Assembly: GCA_016217875.1 (NCBI GenBank)
Contig: JACRFN010000084.1
Location: 1 to 5,081 of the forward strand
Reading direction: 5' to 3'
From: Candidatus Kerfeldbacteria bacterium
GTDB taxonomy: Bacteria > Patescibacteriota > Patescibacteriia > Veblenbacterales > UBA10138
Length of the DNA stretch: 5,081 bases
The notes beneath the pieces were generated by a model, which saw only the letters and a list, made by a program, of their open reading frames with translations, did no database searches and was not told where the DNA came from. This document shows, piece by piece, positions 4,340 to 5,081 of the stretch. Positions within the stretch are counted from its first letter, which is position 1, and each line of letters opens with the position of its first letter. The translations under genes were made by a program, and so were the position numbers.

Positions 4340-4888
4340 ATGGCCAAGGAGGGGGTTTTACTGTCAACTACAAAAATACTGCTTCGGTGTTTAGCTGAAG
4401 TAGGTGGAATTGGAGTTGATTTTTTTAATTTAATATATGACGTTAAATTTCATCGCGGTTGGTATGTAAAAGGCGGTCACTCTTATGTCTTAGAGATGAA
4501 AAAATTGCAACAAGAGAAATATGCCAAAATGACTTTAAACCAACTTAGAAGATCTAACTATGTTAAGGCTCGTTATTTAGGCAACAAACTCATAGTCAGT
4601 TTAACTGCTAAAGGTTGGAATCATACTTTAGTTGCTAAATTACGTTATGCCCCAAAAGGTAAATATGGTTATACGGTAGTAATTTTTGATATTCCTCAAA
4701 GCCAAAATGAGGCGCGTCGGCAATTTCGTTGGTTGCTGAAGCAAGGTGGATTTGTCAAATTACAGCAGAGCGTTTGGATTAGCGGTGGGGATAATTATTT
4801 AACGCTTAAGAATTTTATTAAAGAGATGAAGCTGGAATCATGGGTTAACGTGTTTTATGGCACCAATTTTCTTTCTCTGCCTAAATAA
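4340..4888 (+). CDS. PaaX-like regulator: winged helix plus Cas2-fold domain
   Basis: A 182-residue, basic, soluble protein. Residues about 10-95 look like a winged helix: an N-terminal helix (TTKILLRCLAEVGG), a helix-turn-helix region, then LNQLRRSNYVKARYLGNKLIVSLTAKG in two parts (67-80 and 81-92) as the recognition helix and wing ending in the common LTAKG. Residues about 108-182 match a Cas2-like ferredoxin fold: YTVVIFDIP (111-119), RRQFRWLLKQGGF (126-138), LQQSVWISGG (141-150). Known: PaaX repressors combine such an N-terminal DNA-binding domain with a Cas2-like domain, and Cas2 nucleases carry a metal-binding Asp at the end of strand 1; D117 occupies that place. It lacks the extra C-terminal domain of full-length PaaX. 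No cas1 or CRISPR array is present, so a CRISPR role is unlikely. The DNA is visibly more AT-rich than the surface-protein genes. It starts at ATG without an upstream Shine-Dalgarno motif, probably leaderless. Ligand and target genes are unknown. Confidence 0.85.
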   Translation: MAKEGVLLSTTKILLRCLAEVGGIGVDFFNLIYDVKFHRGWYVKGGHSYVLEMKKLQQEKYAKMTLNQLRRSNYVKARYLGNKLIVSLTAKGWNHTLVAKLRYAPKGKYGYTVVIFDIPQSQNEARRQFRWLLKQGGFVKLQQSVWISGGDNYLTLKNFIKEMKLESWVNVFYGTNFLSLPK

Positions 4889-4923
4889 TTTAAACGAAAA
4901 CTTCATAGTAAACGACATTTGGT

Positions 4924-4973
4924 CCTATAGGGATTTTTGTCCAGCTGGACAAAAATCCCTATTCATAAAATTG
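4924..4973. repeat. Flanking element B with perfect 36-base palindrome
   Basis: Positions 4927-4962 are a perfect palindrome; the left half is ATAGGGATTTTTGTCCAG. It begins 38 bases after the stop codon of the PaaX/Cas2-like gene, exactly 650 bases from element A. The flanks match element A (CC before, ATT-N-ATAAAATTG after). Against A, each arm differs at three positions (arm positions 5, 8 and 9), and each change is matched in the other arm. The central 18 bases TTTGTCCAGCTGGACAAA are identical. It could act as a second operator, a transcript 3'-end hairpin, or the right end of a cassette. Confidence 0.88.
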
Positions 4974-4985
4974 CGTCGGAGTTAC

Positions 4986-5014
4986 ATTATAAGTAGTGTT
5001 GTTTTTGATGTCTA
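4986..5014 (-). promoter_or_regulatory. Leftward sigma-70-like promoter facing element B
   Basis: On the minus strand TAGACA (5014-5009) and TATAAT (4991-4986) are separated by exactly 17 bases, a near-consensus promoter. Transcription would start near 4979 and run left through palindrome B and antisense to the PaaX/Cas2-like gene. No sizeable minus-strand gene lies in its path within the window, so it may make an antisense or hairpin RNA. Chance occurrence in AT-rich DNA is a real alternative. Confidence 0.45.
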
Positions 5015-5081
5015 AATGTAAAGTTCAAAATTAGTTACAAAAAAATATACTTAAGACAATTGGGCAGGTTGATTATTAGCA

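Noticed and set aside
4927..4966. Palindrome B as an ordinary intrinsic terminator of the PaaX/Cas2-like gene
   Set aside because: The hairpin is stable but is followed by CTATTCATAAAATTG rather than a T-tract, and the same element occurs upstream of the gene. A role in 3'-end formation is not excluded.
4947..4967. Tiny minus-strand frame starting ATGAATAGG inside element B
   Set aside because: It is about 13 codons, made entirely of palindrome sequence, and the start codon is not present in element A.
4974..5081. A gene starting at the right edge
   Set aside because: All frames on both strands hit stop codons quickly in this AT-rich stretch, and I see no start with an open continuation to the edge.

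Overview
The window looks like a piece of a small-genome, uncultivated bacterium of the Candidate Phyla Radiation (Parcubacteria-like). This rests on the protein types and layout, not on any marker gene: two low-complexity secreted surface proteins (one beta-repeat/phage-tail-like, one with a Gly10 linker and C-terminal Y/FGK-P-DW repeats), a minimal PaaX/Cas2-like regulator, and intergenic space full of palindromes. None of the three genes has a recognisable Shine-Dalgarno sequence before its start codon, and all three end in TAA.

Layout. Positions 1-140 hold a compact structured RNA (three-way junction with GAAA and GCAA tetraloops) followed by an intrinsic terminator. The fold and some sequence resemble a GEMM-I (c-di-GMP-I) riboswitch, but this is not secure. 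Positions 141-760 have no credible gene. They hold isolated hairpins and then a seven-unit array (about 322-678) of related palindromic elements in both orientations, whose terminal arms covary (ATTGC/GCAAT, ATTAC/GTAAT, ATCGC/GCGAT) and several of which carry a CCGAT-N4-ATCGG core.

Positions 761-2644 and 2701-4101 encode two exported proteins on the same strand, 56 bases apart, ending at a strong hairpin terminator (4131-4167). They probably form one surface-protein transcription unit. A GC-rich structured spacer (4185-4252) follows.

Positions 4274-4973 are the most interesting part. A 182-residue winged-helix plus Cas2-fold (PaaX-like) protein is bracketed by two ~50-base elements exactly 650 bases apart. 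Each element contains a perfect 36-base palindrome. The two palindromes differ at three positions per arm, and every difference is compensated in the opposite arm. The upstream palindrome overlaps the likely -35 box of the gene, whose -10 box sits 7 bases from the ATG, suggesting a near-leaderless, autoregulated transcript. The downstream palindrome lies just downstream of a strong leftward promoter (TAGACA-17-TATAAT on the minus strand). The unit is either an autoregulatory operator pair or a small cassette with palindromic ends, comparable in layout to REP-flanked RAYT genes. The last ~70 bases show no gene.
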